NCBI GenBank assembly: GCA_032173675.1
Contig: JAVKPL010005873.1
Span: 178,972-242,971 of the forward strand
Origin: Gastrolobium villosum
Lineage: Eukaryota > Streptophyta > Magnoliopsida > Fabales > Fabaceae
Direction: 5' to 3'
DNA length: 64,000 nucleotides
The position numbers and the translations under genes were made by a program. Positions 33,883 to 45,646 of the stretch are shown piece by piece. A model generated the notes under the pieces. That model saw nothing but the letters and a program-made list of their open reading frames with translations. It did not search any database and was not told where the DNA came from. Position 1 is the first letter of the stretch. The number at the start of each line of letters is the position of its first letter.

Positions 33883-35760
33883 GGATTTAATGTTTCTGTT
33901 TTTGTTGTAAATATATCGTAAGGAGATGCACCTTGTCTTATATAAATATAATTTCTTACTTTAGAAGAATTAATACAAATAGGCCAATCTCATCTCGAGA
34001 CTTATAAATTTATATTTTTTTCATTGATATTCAATTAATGTGTAGAAGATTTTTTGTGTTTGGTGGTGTACACACATGTTTTATTTTTTGTCAATTAATG
34101 TAATAAAAGCAAATTGTTTTGAAATTTGTAAATATTTTTTTTTCATGTAAAATCAATTAATATATTATATATATAATTTTTTTAACAATATGTATGCTTA
34201 TTTTATTTATGGTTAATTAATGACCTTTTCTAGAAATATGTGAATATATATTTTTCATTTTCTTTCAATTAATGTAAGCAGCTAACCATGTCTTAAAATT
34301 TATAAATATACAGCTCAGCCTTATCTTGATGTTTGTATGTTAATATTCTATTACTTACCGCAAATTAATGTAAGAAAGACCTAGAATGCACCGACACGTA
34401 AAATTTTTCAAAATTTACGTGTCGGACACGCATTCGACACGTGGTCAATATTTGGGGACACGCTGTTAACTCTCCGACACGTTTTTCCGACACGCAGTCA
34501 ATTTTTTAGGACACGTGGTCAACGCTCGGACACGCTGGGACACGTTTTTTTTTTAAATCTTAATTTTTTTTTAAATCTTAAACTTTTTTATTTTTATCTA
34601 TAAACAATCTTAATTTTATTTTGTTAAGTAAATATAAAAGAAATAATTTATAAATTGATTTTTTTCTGTTACGAAATTTGACATGAAAAATTAACAAAGT
34701 ATGAAAAATTACTTATATTTATATTTATGTTTGATTGATTATATGACTTATTATGAACTCTTATATATATTAAATTAAATTATATTATATATTAAAAAAT
34801 TTATTTAATATCAAAACGTGTCCCAACATGTTGAAATATGACATTTTTTAGAATTAACGTGTTAGCGTGTCGTGTCGTGTCGTGTCCCGTGTCCGTGTCC
34901 GTGCATCATAGAGAAAGACAACCTTATTTTTATATACAAATATAGGATAAGTTATTTTGCTTACATCTTTTTCCGCCTAACACTCTCCAACATCATTAGA
35001 TCAGATTCTCAAGAGGAAATGGAAAGATAAATGTTAGTTGAGATTTAGATCTAATGATGTTTCAGAGTGATAGGCAAAGATATGAAAAAAGAGATAGGTA
35101 GAAAAACTTATCCATATAAATATACATGGTTAATTAATGTAAGCAGGTCAACCTTATCTTGACATTTGTAAATCTATATTCTATTGCTCGTTAATTAATG
35201 TAAGAAATCCAATTTTTCACCCAAAAAAATGTAAGAAATCCAATTTATTTCTCTATCCCACTATAATAATCTGAATAATTAAATTATATTAATTAGGGAT
35301 TAGTGTGTAATTATGAATTAATTAAAGGAAAAAGTATATTTTAGAGCAAAGTCATTTTTGAGGCAAAAGTGCAAATAACGAAAGTATTGGAGTAAAGTAC
35401 AATTATGTAAAATGAGTGAGACCCAAAATTAATTAAGTGTGTATCACATCCCACTTAAGCCCATTAATTTATAAACGTTAGTCAAATGGATAAGTGTGAT
35501 TGTGGAGGATAAAGACGGCGGTAAAGGTATTTTTGCCTTTAGATATTTCTGACTGTGGGGAACACTCCCTCTCTCTCATGCTCCATTTTCCTATCACTCT
35601 CTTCCGTCTTCATGGTTCTCTCCGACATCTTTGTCTTAGAGAGAAGGAGAGAGTGATCAAGTGCTATGCATTGTTACATAGCGCTTAATTCTTAATCTAT
35701 AATATCTTTTCGCAGTGTATAAAAATGGAAAAAAAATATGGAACAATTAAAAAAAAAACA
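33683..35760. repeat. Duplicated segment B
   Basis: It has the same order as segments A and C: GCTCACGTCAAG, (TA)n at about 33841-33876, degenerate AATTAATGTAAG units, GAGCAAAGTCATTTTTGAGG, CACTCCCTCTCTC, then the 3' flank of the glycosyltransferase. A hAT-like element is inserted at 34381-34911. Confidence 0.7.
34381..34911. mobile_element. hAT-like MITE, GCACGGACACG family, copy 2
   Basis: The ends are CTAGAATGCACCGACACG and, on the other strand, CTATGATGCACGGACACGG. The 8-bp duplication AGAAAGAC is exact (34373-34380 and 34912-34919). Segment C shows the empty site (GTAAGAAAGACAACC near 45030). Confidence 0.85.
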
Positions 35761-35896
35761 ATGAAAAGATATAATAGAGAAGCAAATTCGATTACAAGGA
35801 AACGAGCACGGAATTACAAAACAAGTACCAAGAAAAAGTGAACGAAACCAGAAAAACAAAATCATAAAAAATACAATCACGATTAGCAAAGTTGTT

Positions 35897-36257
35897 TTAG
35901 TGATTGATAACAAAGTTCTTCACTTCAGCACTAAATTGGAAAAGTGCCCTTGTGGAAGACCCATCATCTTTTAGTGCATCAACAGCTGCTTCTTTGAGCT
36001 CTACAATTCTTTGACGAGCACCATTACCTTGTTCACCCACCATCAGACCTTTTATCACTTCAGCAATTGCCTCCTTTTCCACTATGCCATTTCCAGAAGA
36101 TTTTGGCCTTAGTGCCACGTTTAGGCCCTCAGTTAGCAAAATTGCATTCATCATTAGCTCCCCAAATAATAATGGCAAGGCTATCATTGGAACTCCCGCT
36201 AAAATACTCTCAAGGATTGAATTCCAACCACAGTGTGTTAGGAACCCACCAGTTGAA
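35897..36257 (-). pseudogene. Glycosyltransferase C-terminal fragment (copy B)
   Basis: These 361 bp encode the last ~120 residues of a UGT, from STGGFLTHCGWNSILES to the stop (ends VKNFVINH). The predicted peptide is identical to residues 360-478 of the intact gene at 46356-47792, and I see no base difference by eye. It lacks the whole N-terminal acceptor domain, the catalytic His-Asp pair and the first part of the PSPG box. At 36255-36257 it joins inverted LTR sequence through a 3-base GAA overlap. It cannot encode an active enzyme; a read-through transcript could exist. Confidence 0.9.
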
Positions 36258-38090
36258 TTGCCACGCACAATCCTAATTCTAATTATTGTAATATGTATAG
36301 TCCCATACATGTACAAACTTCTTGAATAGTCTACCTATGTCTATTCTATCTATACATGTACTTCACAGATATATTCCATCCAAATATGATCATATGGACC
36401 ATTCTGAACAGAAACCTACGGACAACATAACAGCTATAATCTGGACAAATCCAAATTCCTATAATATAGAAAAATCCAAACAATACATAAATCTACATTA
36501 CCAGACTTAGAATCCATCGATTAATCCACACAGATTTTGACTCAGTGCCAATCCTAAACACAATTAAACCTGTTAACTTTAAACTTACAGCAGATCAATA
36601 CTGATTCTGAAATACCTCATATATTGAACTATGGCTTAGAGCCAATACACACATACATACTGAAATTCATAACATCATGTATGAATATACAAATTAAAGG
36701 CTACATATGCCTCTCAAAATGGATATCGATCACATGTAAACATGCATGGATACTAGTCATGCCTCGAAAAGATTACACATATAACAACATATATTCTAGC
36801 TCCAACTCTAGCCACTATGCATAGGCCTCTTGCCATGAGATGATTGTTCAACAATTGCTGGAATACTTGAAATATATCCCCACAACACTGGGTGAGAAAT
36901 AAATCTCATAAACTCATGATTTATGGAGAAGTCCCCACCCATTTTTTTTTTGGTAAAATATAAAAAAATTATTTTTGGAACATATATTTTTTATTTTAAC
37001 ATATTTTGTAATTTATTTTATATATTTTAACATATTTTATATAAAATTAAGACTTTATTTTTTTTAATAAATTAAAATAAGAATCATGTATAAATAAGCC
37101 AAATAAAAAATAATTTATAAAAATTTTAAAAAATATATTATAAAATTTTTCTTTTGGTATATCACCCTACTTGCCTCTTTAAGGCGATTCAGCCGGGTAT
37201 CCCACACAAGTAGCGAGTAAATGAGTCATGCTACGCTTTCGCCTTAATAGCCTAAATCTATCTAAAATATTTAAAGCTTACATATACCTATTAGCCTATT
37301 AAAGACTTGGTTTATAAGTATGACCCAACCAATTGTAAACAAAATAAAAAACATAACATAGGCTACAAAATTCCAAACCAAACTAATATAAAAATAACGA
37401 GATTTTTGATTCATTAAACAATGTTTCTGGTAAGAATCCAAATTATAAAAATTCTCAAATAATTTTTTAATAAGATCACAATATCTTTAAAACATAACAA
37501 CAAGTAAAATATTATTTTTGAGAGCTTTTTCTTTGCTATTAGGCACCTTTATAAATATATTATTTAATTTAAAATTAAAAGGTATGCAAGCAAGTTTTTG
37601 GTCCAGGCTTTTTAACGTGAGCTTATGACTTAATTTTCTTTTAAAATAAAATTAATCTACTTTATTTTTTAAATAAACCAGGTAAAGTCAGACATAAGGC
37701 AAACCAGGCTTAAAACTCCTAATAAGCTGACTCATTTACACATTCTTCAACTAATAAAGAATATTTTAGTTTAGAGTAAATATCCTTTTTGGTTCTCAAC
37801 AAATTTCACGATGCCCGCTTTAGTCCTTGCAAATAAAAAGGCCCATCGTGATTCATAATTTTTTTTTCAAAATGGACCTATTTTAGTTCTTTTGAGGACT
37901 AATATGAGTCTTTTTTAAATTTGTGAAGATCATGATTTTAACTAATAGAGTACATTTTGAATTTACTTCTTACCAGCAACCAGCAAAAAGGTATTTACTC
38001 TTTGGTTTATTTGTATGATATATGATTAGTCTCAAACATTGATTAGAATAACGTTATCGAAGCGAAGTCTAGTAGCTTGTTTTAAAGTCA
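36255..38090 (-). repeat. Inverted copy of the COX23 5' flank and LTR end
   Basis: Read on the minus strand it follows 23590-25270 in order, from GAAGCGAAG near 38060, through GGGATACCCGGCTGAATCGC near 37195, to GGATTGTGCGTGGCAATTC at 36255-36275. Like LTR copy 1 it lacks the 0.8-kb hAT-like insert. It retains about 250 bp (36800-37060) absent from 23.6-25.3 kb. Confidence 0.7.
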
Positions 38091-38960
38091 TAATTTTAAA
38101 TAAAACATGTTAAAATACATAAAAAAATTGCAAAATATATTAAAATAAAAAATATATGTTCAAAAAATAAATTTTATATTTTACCAATAAAAAAATGGGT
38201 GGAGACTTTTCCATAAACCCTAAGTTTATGAGATTTATTTCTCACCCTGTGTTGTGAGAATATATTTCAGGTATTCCAACAGCTGTTGAAAAGTCATCTA
38301 ATGGCAAGAGGCCTGTTCATAGTGGCTAGAGTTGGAGCTGGAATATACTACTAGAAAAAACATGTATAGCGACGGAATTGCTATGGAAATTCCGTTGCTA
38401 ATTTCATCCTCGCTACTACTTTCCGTCACAAATTCCCTCGCAAAATTGTTTGCAAGGGAATTTGCAACGGAAAGTAATAGAGAGGATGAAATTAGCAACC
38501 GAATTTCCATAGCAATTTCGTCACTATAATGGTTTTTTCTAGTTGTATATATATGTTGTTATATGTGTAATCTTTTTGAGGCATGAGTAGTATCCATGCA
38601 TGTTTACATGTGATATCCATTTTTAGAGGCATATGTAGCCTTTAATTTGTATATTCGTACATGATGTTATGAATTTCGGTATGTGTGTGTATATTGGCTC
38701 TAAGCCATAGTTCAATATATGAGGTATTTCAGATATCAGTATTGATCTGCTGTAAGTTTAAAGTTAACAAGTTTAATTAGGTTTAGGATTGGCACTGAGT
38801 CAAATTCTGTGTGAATTCAAGGAGGAATTCTAAGTCTGATAATGTAGATTTATGTTTTGTTTGGAAATTTCTATATTACAGGAATTTGGATTTGTCCAGA
38901 TTATAGCTGTTATGTTGTCCATAGGTTTCTGTTCAGAATGGTCCATATGATCATATTTGG
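36258..38960. repeat. Large palindrome: LTR arms head to head
   Basis: LTR sequence on the minus strand (36258-36945) faces the same sequence on the plus strand (38195-38960). Just inside, 36942-37056 and 38092-38200 are also inverted copies (TTTTGGTAAAATATAAA and following). The spacer is about 1.0 kb. The right arm is interrupted by the CACTA-like MITE at 38348-38545. Confidence 0.65.
38348..38545. mobile_element. CACTA-like hairpin MITE (198 bp)
   Basis: The ends CTACTAGAAAAAAC and, on the other strand, CAACTAGAAAAAAC are followed by GCGACGGAATTGCTATGGAA and its mirror GTGACGAAATTGCTATGGAA. Almost the whole element is one imperfect inverted repeat. It is absent from LTR copies 1 and 2 and from the inverted copy. 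Confidence 0.75.
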
Positions 38961-38963
38961 ATG

Positions 38964-39844
38964 TAGGGCTGGCAAAACGGGCTAACCCGGCTCAACCCGA
39001 CCCAACCCGCGTTCAACTCGAAAAAAATGAGTCGGGTTAGGGTTGGCTCGAATAATAAACGAGCTAGAAAACTCAACCAACCTGACCCAAGTCGGGTTAG
39101 GGTTGGCTCACGGGTTGGGTAGAAAAAATGGAAAAATAAATTAAAACTCGATTTTCAGATACGTTTTATACAACTCAATTTTAGTCATACAAATATAGGT
39201 TAAGAAGGTTTCCTTCATTTTCAGATAGATTCCGTAAGTGATTCAAAAAAGAATCTAGTTTTTCCTGGTCAAATGGGTAGAGGCAGGTGAGATCGATGAA
39301 GTGGGTTTAATGGAAATATATAGGATATTTTAATCAAAAGCTGTTAAGGAAATGGCTAAAGCAACGACATCCTAGTTTATGTCGGTGGGAAAGCCACAAT
39401 AGAAAGCTAGAACTTCTAAATTTTTTCCCTAAATTATTAATTCATTCAGTACAAACACGTTATACAGATAAAGCATAGAAAATTCCTTTTGCATTTGGAC
39501 TTTGACTTATTGGCAGTTGGCACCACATTCACACTGTCACATATACTATAAAAAAAGACCTTAATGCATGGTTTTGGACTTATTAGCAGCTGCAGGGTAT
39601 TTTTGTTTGGGTCTTTGGAATTGAGATTTTAGGTTTTAACTTTCCACTTTACCTTCATTAATTTTTATGCTTTTATATTAAAAAAAATCATAACCCGCGA
39701 GCCAACCCGTTTGACCCGTGGGTTGGCTCGATTTTTTTCGAGCTGAAACGAGTCGGGCTGACTCGAGGTACTAACTCATTTTTCCTAACCAAACCGGCTC
39801 ATTTTAGCCGGGTTACGTGGGTTGGCTCATTTTTGTCAAGCCTA
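38964..39844. mobile_element. hAT-like non-autonomous element in LTR copy 3
   Basis: It is the same element and site as 32535-33355: it starts TAGGGCTGGCAAAACGGG, ends AAGCCTA, and has exact TTTGGATG duplications (38956-38963 and 39845-39852). It is about 60 bp longer than the copy in LTR 2, mainly near 39040-39110. Confidence 0.82.
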
Positions 39845-40319
39845 TTTGGATGGAATATATTTGTCAAGTACATGTATAGATAGAGTAGACATAGGTAGAC
39901 TATTCAAGAAGTTTGTACATGCATGTATGGGACCGTACATATTACAATAATTGGAATTAGGATTGTGCGTGGCAATTCGGGGAATGATAATAATACGTTA
40001 ATTCATTAAGATACCGTAAATAAAGTAGTATTAGGATAAAAGAAAGAGTTTATTCCCCTTTTATATTAATTAAACGCAATACTTATGTTAAGTCTTCCGC
40101 TTAATTCATAATATATGACGCGCTATTATACCATAGGCATGATAACTAATCGGGTGCAAACGGGGTGTTACAGCTCACGTCAAGATGAACCTTATCTATA
40201 GAGATTTATAAATATATATTTTTCGTTCATTGACAATTATTGCATACAGAGCAAGCTTATCTTCAAATTTTTAATTTTATATTCTATTACTTATAGTAAG
40301 TCAATGTAAGAAAGACAAC

Positions 40320-40362
<43 letters not shown>

Positions 40363-41574
40363 GGATTTAATGTTTCTGTTTTGTTGTAAATATAGTGTAA
40401 GGAGATGCACCTTGTCTTAAATAAATATAATTTCTTACTTTAGAAGAATTAATACAAATAGGCCAATCTCATCTCGAGACTTATAAATTTATATTTTTTT
40501 CATTGATATTCAATTAATGTGTAGAAGATTTTTTGTGTTTGGTGGTGTACACACAGTTTTATTTTTTGTTACAAAAAAAATAACATTTTGCCACGGCTAA
40601 TAAGGTGGCAAATGCTATCTAAAACCGTGGCTAAATTGATTTCCTACAGTTTGATTGACCGTGGGCATTGCTGGCGTCGCATTCATTTAGGCACGGGCTT
40701 TTTTGCATTTAGCCATAGTTATATTGGTCGTGGTAACATATGTTTAGCCACATTTACTATGTACTTTGCCACTGCCATAACCGTGGCTAATTTATTCTAA
40801 ATATATAAAAAAAAATGAAACATTTTCCCATACAATTTTGGGACTCCACTATTTTTATTTATTCACTAGTTGTTTGCTGTCATAACCATCTCAAATAAAA
40901 TAAAAGGCCTTATTTTCTACTTAGGTAAACACTTTGATAATGAGTAATGTGGTGGACTTAAGAGATTAGATCAACCAGCTCACTATGCAACGTTTTCAAA
41001 ATAAATGAGCATATTCAATTGACTTGTAAAACTTCAATGAACCAGAACAAGATGCCCACATCCAACTGAGTCTGAAATTGAGAAGTATCAGACTATTTTC
41101 CCAGCTTCTTAATCTGTCACCAAATAAATGACAGGTCACCAGTGGTCAGAGTATCCAAATAACACCTATTCCTAGAAGCATTACAAACTTACAATTGGAT
41201 TTGTTACTTAACATATTGATGGAGGAGTTATCATTACTCTTAATTTTCAGAACATTCTAACTAATAGTAGATATAGTAAGAGCTATAGTATTATCAATTG
41301 CGGCCTTTAAAAGTTTCTGAATACCTTCCCAATGACAAAAGGGCGAAACACAGGAAAACCAAGTTGACTTACACAAAAAAAAAAAAAAAAAACTTGCCAG
41401 AACTTCTTATAATTTAATTTGAAAAGTAACCTATATCATTTTGGCAGTGCTAGGAAAGGTTTATTAAGGAGAACAAAGGAAGTACATCTACCTAAAATTG
41501 CAATTATACCTTAAAACAACCAAACAAAAGAGGAAATGGAAAAAGAAATATGAAATAAACTCACCCACAGATAA

Positions 41575-41611
41575 AATAATGGCCCCATTTGTGATTCTTC
41601 AAGTCGAGTTC
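41575..41611 (-). pseudogene. Captured galactokinase exon fragment 2
   Basis: GAACTCGACTTGAAGAATCA and following encodes ELDLKNHKWGHYFIC, the next galactokinase exon after 41774-41952. It follows GCAG and is followed by donor GTGAGT. Later galactokinase exons are not found. Confidence 0.75.
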
Positions 41612-41773
41612 CTGCATGAAAAACAAAGTCAGAGTATATATTAACAAAACAGAACAATGTCACTCATCGACAAAATGAATCATAAAGAATAGCAAACATG
41701 CATTCTCAGAAGTCAGAACGGTTTTTATTATTAAAAAACACTCACACACTCACATAAGCATTTGAGGATCTAC

Positions 41774-41952
41774 CTGGTTGGTATCAGCAGGATAAGTGCA
41801 AATGGAATATTTTGCATCATTCACGTTAGCAATCCTAAGAACCTTTTCGCCTTCATTTTTTCTAATGGCGACAATCGTATCTTGCCGAATAGCCATAGGC
41901 AACACCGAATATCCCTCATAGTCAATCTGCTCCCCGATCAAGTTCAATCTCC
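41774..41952 (-). pseudogene. Captured galactokinase (GAL1-type) exon fragment 1
   Basis: The exon lies between acceptor TTGTACAG and donor GTAGAT. It encodes RLNLIGEQIDYEGYSVLPMA and then IRQDTIVAIRKNEGEKVLRI ... CTYPADTNQ. This matches the galactokinase signature region of plant GAL1 (GHMP-kinase fold, galactose to galactose-1-phosphate). The signature GEHIDY reads GEQIDY here. The ATP-binding GSGLSSSAA-type exon and the N-terminal exon are not found, so it is a fragment. Splice signals are intact, so it could be spliced into a chimeric transcript. Confidence 0.82.
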
Positions 41953-43405
41953 CTGTACAACAACACCAAAAGTAAATAAATTTCTTTTTTTTTTATATAT
42001 AAAAACACCGCAAATCCTTCGCATGAATTTTCATCTCTGTAATAAAAATCAATAATATAACCAATGCATACACATGTTGATAAGAAAACGTTTAATTCAG
42101 AGGAGGAGCAGAAAAAGAAAAAAGAAGACCAAATATTTATTTTCATCGCCATTTTCCCTCAGTTTCTTTCATTCGAAACAGAAATTTAGAGAGAGAGAAA
42201 GAGAGAACAGATGTAATTACCTTTGATTATAACTACTGATTATAACTACTTGCCACATATCTTCATTGCCATTTATCTTTATCTTACATCAAGATAAAAA
42301 AATTACCTTTGATTATAACTATTTGCCACATATCTTACAATTCCATGCATCCACCAAACCACATGCATGGAAGCCGTTTTTCTTACCACTAACTATTAGC
42401 ACCATGAAAGCTACTCCACTACGTTCACGAAATGTAAATATGTCTAAATGCTCAATACAATAAATTAGTAATACACATAATGAATCAAATTCTAGCTAAT
42501 CAGCAAACAATTGAAGCAAACTCAACAAAATTGCAATTCTCATATCTTAAAAAAGAATACAGAATAAATTGCAAGAATTACTCTGGCAGAGACTACACTT
42601 ACCAATCCGAAAAATATAGGAATGCTCCGAATTCTTGAAACATATATCTTCTGCAGTGAGTACCTATATGAGCTTACTTAGTATCAAAGATGGGAAAACC
42701 CTTGAATCCCACATTACCAAATCATCCAAACTGCACGAGTTTCAACAATCACAAAAATAAGTGATATTATTATATTATTATTATTAGAGTTTAGCCAACT
42801 TATTTGTTGGCCAGTCCACGTAACTTGACGTTATTCAAATGAGAAATTAGCTTTCCATTTTCCTGTACCACCGCACATATCACCTAAATGAAAAGTAAAA
42901 ATCTTATGGATCAAAGTATGTAAGAAACATGAGCTGTTTGAAAATTGTCTTCTCCTAAACACTCTAAAAGAAAATTCACACGGAAACAATCTGAACTGAA
43001 TCAGCAATCAATCACATTAAATTTAGCAACTCAGTTTAATCAGGTATTATTTAACTTGGGGACTTTGTCTAATTACAGGAGTTTTGAAGCAGGATCCACT
43101 AGAAAAGCCCTTCAAAGATCAAATGGTCTTCGATATTTCGATTTGCCTATGGCTATGGGACTCGTGTAATATTCCTTATAGTTGTGAGAAGGCTCACCCT
43201 CTTGAAGAAACAAGGTTCTACTAAGATTTATAAATATGGAAATATTTATTTCGCTTCTTTGAAGAGTATAATGTGTGAATTATTGAGCTTATAAAATGAA
43301 GATACGTTGTTATGAAAATCATGTCCTACTTATAAATCCTGTATTTTACTGATCATGCAATTAAGAAGAGACAAACACAAAGAAAGCAGATTTATCACAA
43401 CTTAC

Positions 43406-43560
43406 ATAGCACGGAACCACTTCCCCCGCAATTTCTGCACCCAGATCTTTCCATCCCATCAACAGCTGTTGCCTTTGGTGCAAAAACAGGTCTGGCATAA
43501 TCATTAATCAAAACTATAGTTGAACTTAAACATGTGAGACAATAACGCCTGGAAACTGTT
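43406..43560 (-). pseudogene. Captured DnaJ-type cysteine-rich domain exon
   Basis: The minus strand encodes ARPVFAPKATAVDGMERSGC and then RNCGGSGSVLC, with donor T|GTAAGT at 43405. This resembles the start of the zinc-finger region in small plant DnaJ/HSP40 cysteine-rich proteins (CxxCxGxG repeats). Only the first CxxCxGxG is present; following repeats are not seen. The upstream boundary is uncertain. Confidence 0.6.
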
Positions 43561-43792
43561 ATTGGGAGTTCCTGCATGAGAAGGTATTATTTTATTCACA
43601 TTTTGTATTCAATTATGGGATTCATTTTGTATTACACCAATAAACTAGCAAATGGAAAATAGCACCTCAATATGAAGCTCATTCAACTTTCGACAGACAT
43701 GACAAAACATAAATAGACAATGCAATGGAATGGAATGCACGAAATTTATAATATGAATCAATAATTAAAACAATGCATGGAGTTAGTTTCAC

Positions 43793-43866
43793 CTTTGAGG
43801 AGTGATTTGTATGTCCTGAGGCAGAGCTTTCATTTTGGTGATTTGATTTAACAACATGCACCTTTC
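43793..43866 (-). pseudogene. Exon-like fragment of unknown gene in the CACTA-like element
   Basis: GAAAGGTGCATGTTGTTAAA and following is open (KVHVVKSNHQNESSASGHTN) between TTTGTCAG and AAAG|GTGAAA. It lies upstream of, and in the same orientation as, the DnaJ-type exon and could belong to the same captured gene. The product is not recognised. Confidence 0.35.
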
Positions 43867-45646
43867 CTGACAAACAACATAACTAACACTCAAAATCAAA
43901 TGATAAAAGAACTATTTCCCAACCCCCAAAAAAAAAAAAACTAACTGGCATCTTAATCGCAGCTTGTCGTTGCTCCGTCAAAAGGGACATTCTGTAAAAC
44001 AAAACTTACTTTAAATATCAAATCAAATCAGCGCAAATAACTTCGCAGATCTGATCCATTACGGAGTGAGGTTTAGTTTTACTTAAAAGAAAATAAATCA
44101 ATTAAGATGATATAATCGAATATAAAAGTAGATTGAAAATACAAGATCTAGAAAATCCAGACAATCACAGCCAAGAAAAAAATTAGGGGAAAAAATGAAA
44201 GTGGAAGGGTGGATTGAGAGATTGTGATTATGATGAGGGAAATAAAAGGAAGGTGACCTGTTCCAAGTAGAAGCGAAACTGTAACTCCTGAAATGGCAGC
44301 GGAATTAGGTAATTGGAATTTTTAATGTCAATGACGGCTTCAAATTTCAATAATTCTTGCTACTCAATTTTTACATCCGAAAAATCAAAACTATAAATTA
44401 TAAAGAATTTGAAAGCGAGAACTTAATCAATGATTGATAAAGAACCTGCAAAAGGCGGAGAAGAGGAGCCTGAGAGGAAGATAGAGAATGAAGCATGGCT
44501 GCTATTTTCACAAATGAAACACAAATCCAAACCCTACCGGAGAAAGAGAGAAATTAAGAAATTAGAACAAAGTAATAATCGAAATACTAAAAGAAATAAA
44601 AGAAAAAGAGAGAGATGAAGAAACCAAAACGGCAACTGAATGAATGCTATGAGTCCAACGCGAGACTGAGGTTTTTAGAAAGCGATAGGAGAGTGAGATG
44701 TTGTGGCATTTCAAGAGGATAATAAAATTGGAAATTTTAAAAGACCGTGGTTAAAGCTTGGTGGCTAAAGGCCGCTTTTGTTGTAGTGTAAATATATTTT
44801 TTTCATGTAAAATCAATTAATATATTATATATATGATTTTTTTAACAATATGTATGCTTATTTTATTTATGGTTAATTAATGACCTTTTCTAGAAATATG
44901 TGAATATATATTTTTCATTTTCTTTCAATTAATATAAGCAGCTAACCATGTCTTAAAACTTATAAATATACAGCTCAGCCTTATCTTGATATTTGTATGT
45001 TAATATTCTATTACTTACCGCAAATTAATGTAAGAAAGACAACCTTATTTTTATATACAAATATGAGATAAGTTATTCTGTCTATATCTTTTTCTGTCTA
45101 ACACTTTCCGACATTATTAGATCAAAATCTCAAGAGAAAATGGAAAGATAAACGTTAGTTGAGATTTAGATCTAATGATGTTTCAGAGTGATAGGTAGGC
45201 AAAAAAGAGGTAGGTAGAAAAACTTATACATATAAATATACATGATCAATTAATGTAAGCAGGTCAACCTTATCTTGACATTTGTAAATTTATATTCTAT
45301 TGCTCGTTAATTAATGTAAGAAATCCAATTTTTCACCCAAAAAAAATGTAAGAAATCTAATTTATTTCTCTATCTCACTATAATAACCTGAATAATTAAA
45401 TTATATTAATTAGGGATTAGTGTATAATTATGAATTAATTAAAGGAAAAGTATATTTTAGAGCAAGGTCGTTTTTGAGGCAAAAGTGCAAATAATAAAAG
45501 TATTGGAGTAAAGTACAATTATGCAAAATGAGTGAGACCCAAAATTAACAAAGTGTATATCACATCCCACTTAAGCCCATTAATTTATAAACCTTAGTCA
45601 AATGGATAAGTGTGATTGTGGAGGATAAAGACGGCTGTAAAGGTAA

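Larger units (their letters stand above)
38195..40172 (+). repeat. LTR end copy 3, with two inserts
   Basis: It runs from ATGGGTGGAGACTTTTCC to GGGGTGTTACA at 40172 and is then followed by GCTCACGTCAAG. It carries a CACTA-like MITE (38348-38545) and the hAT-like element also seen in copy 2. Confidence 0.7.
40570..44788. mobile_element. CACTA-like element (4.2 kb) with captured host-gene exons
   Basis: The right end reads, on the minus strand, CACTACAACAAAAGCGGCC, the usual CACTA-type terminus. The left end (TACAAAAAAAATAACATTTT) looks like the same terminus with its first bases lost. Both ends carry subterminal copies of CCACGGCTAA / TTAGCCACGG (for example 40598, 40625, 40790 and, inverted, 44745). 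Segments A and B lack the block. No transposase is seen. Inside, on the minus strand, are galactokinase exons, a DnaJ-type zinc-finger exon and further exon-like pieces, so this is a Pack-CACTA-type candidate. About 37 bp of segment sequence is missing at the left border. Confidence 0.7.

Noticed and set aside
36322..36510. Short frame repeated at 25020-25208 on the other strand
   Set aside because: The two are the same LTR sequence in an inverted duplication; identity reflects recent duplication, not coding constraint.
41575..41952. A working galactokinase gene at this locus
   Set aside because: Only two exons are seen, the N-terminal and ATP-binding exons are missing, and the block is absent from the paralogous segments.
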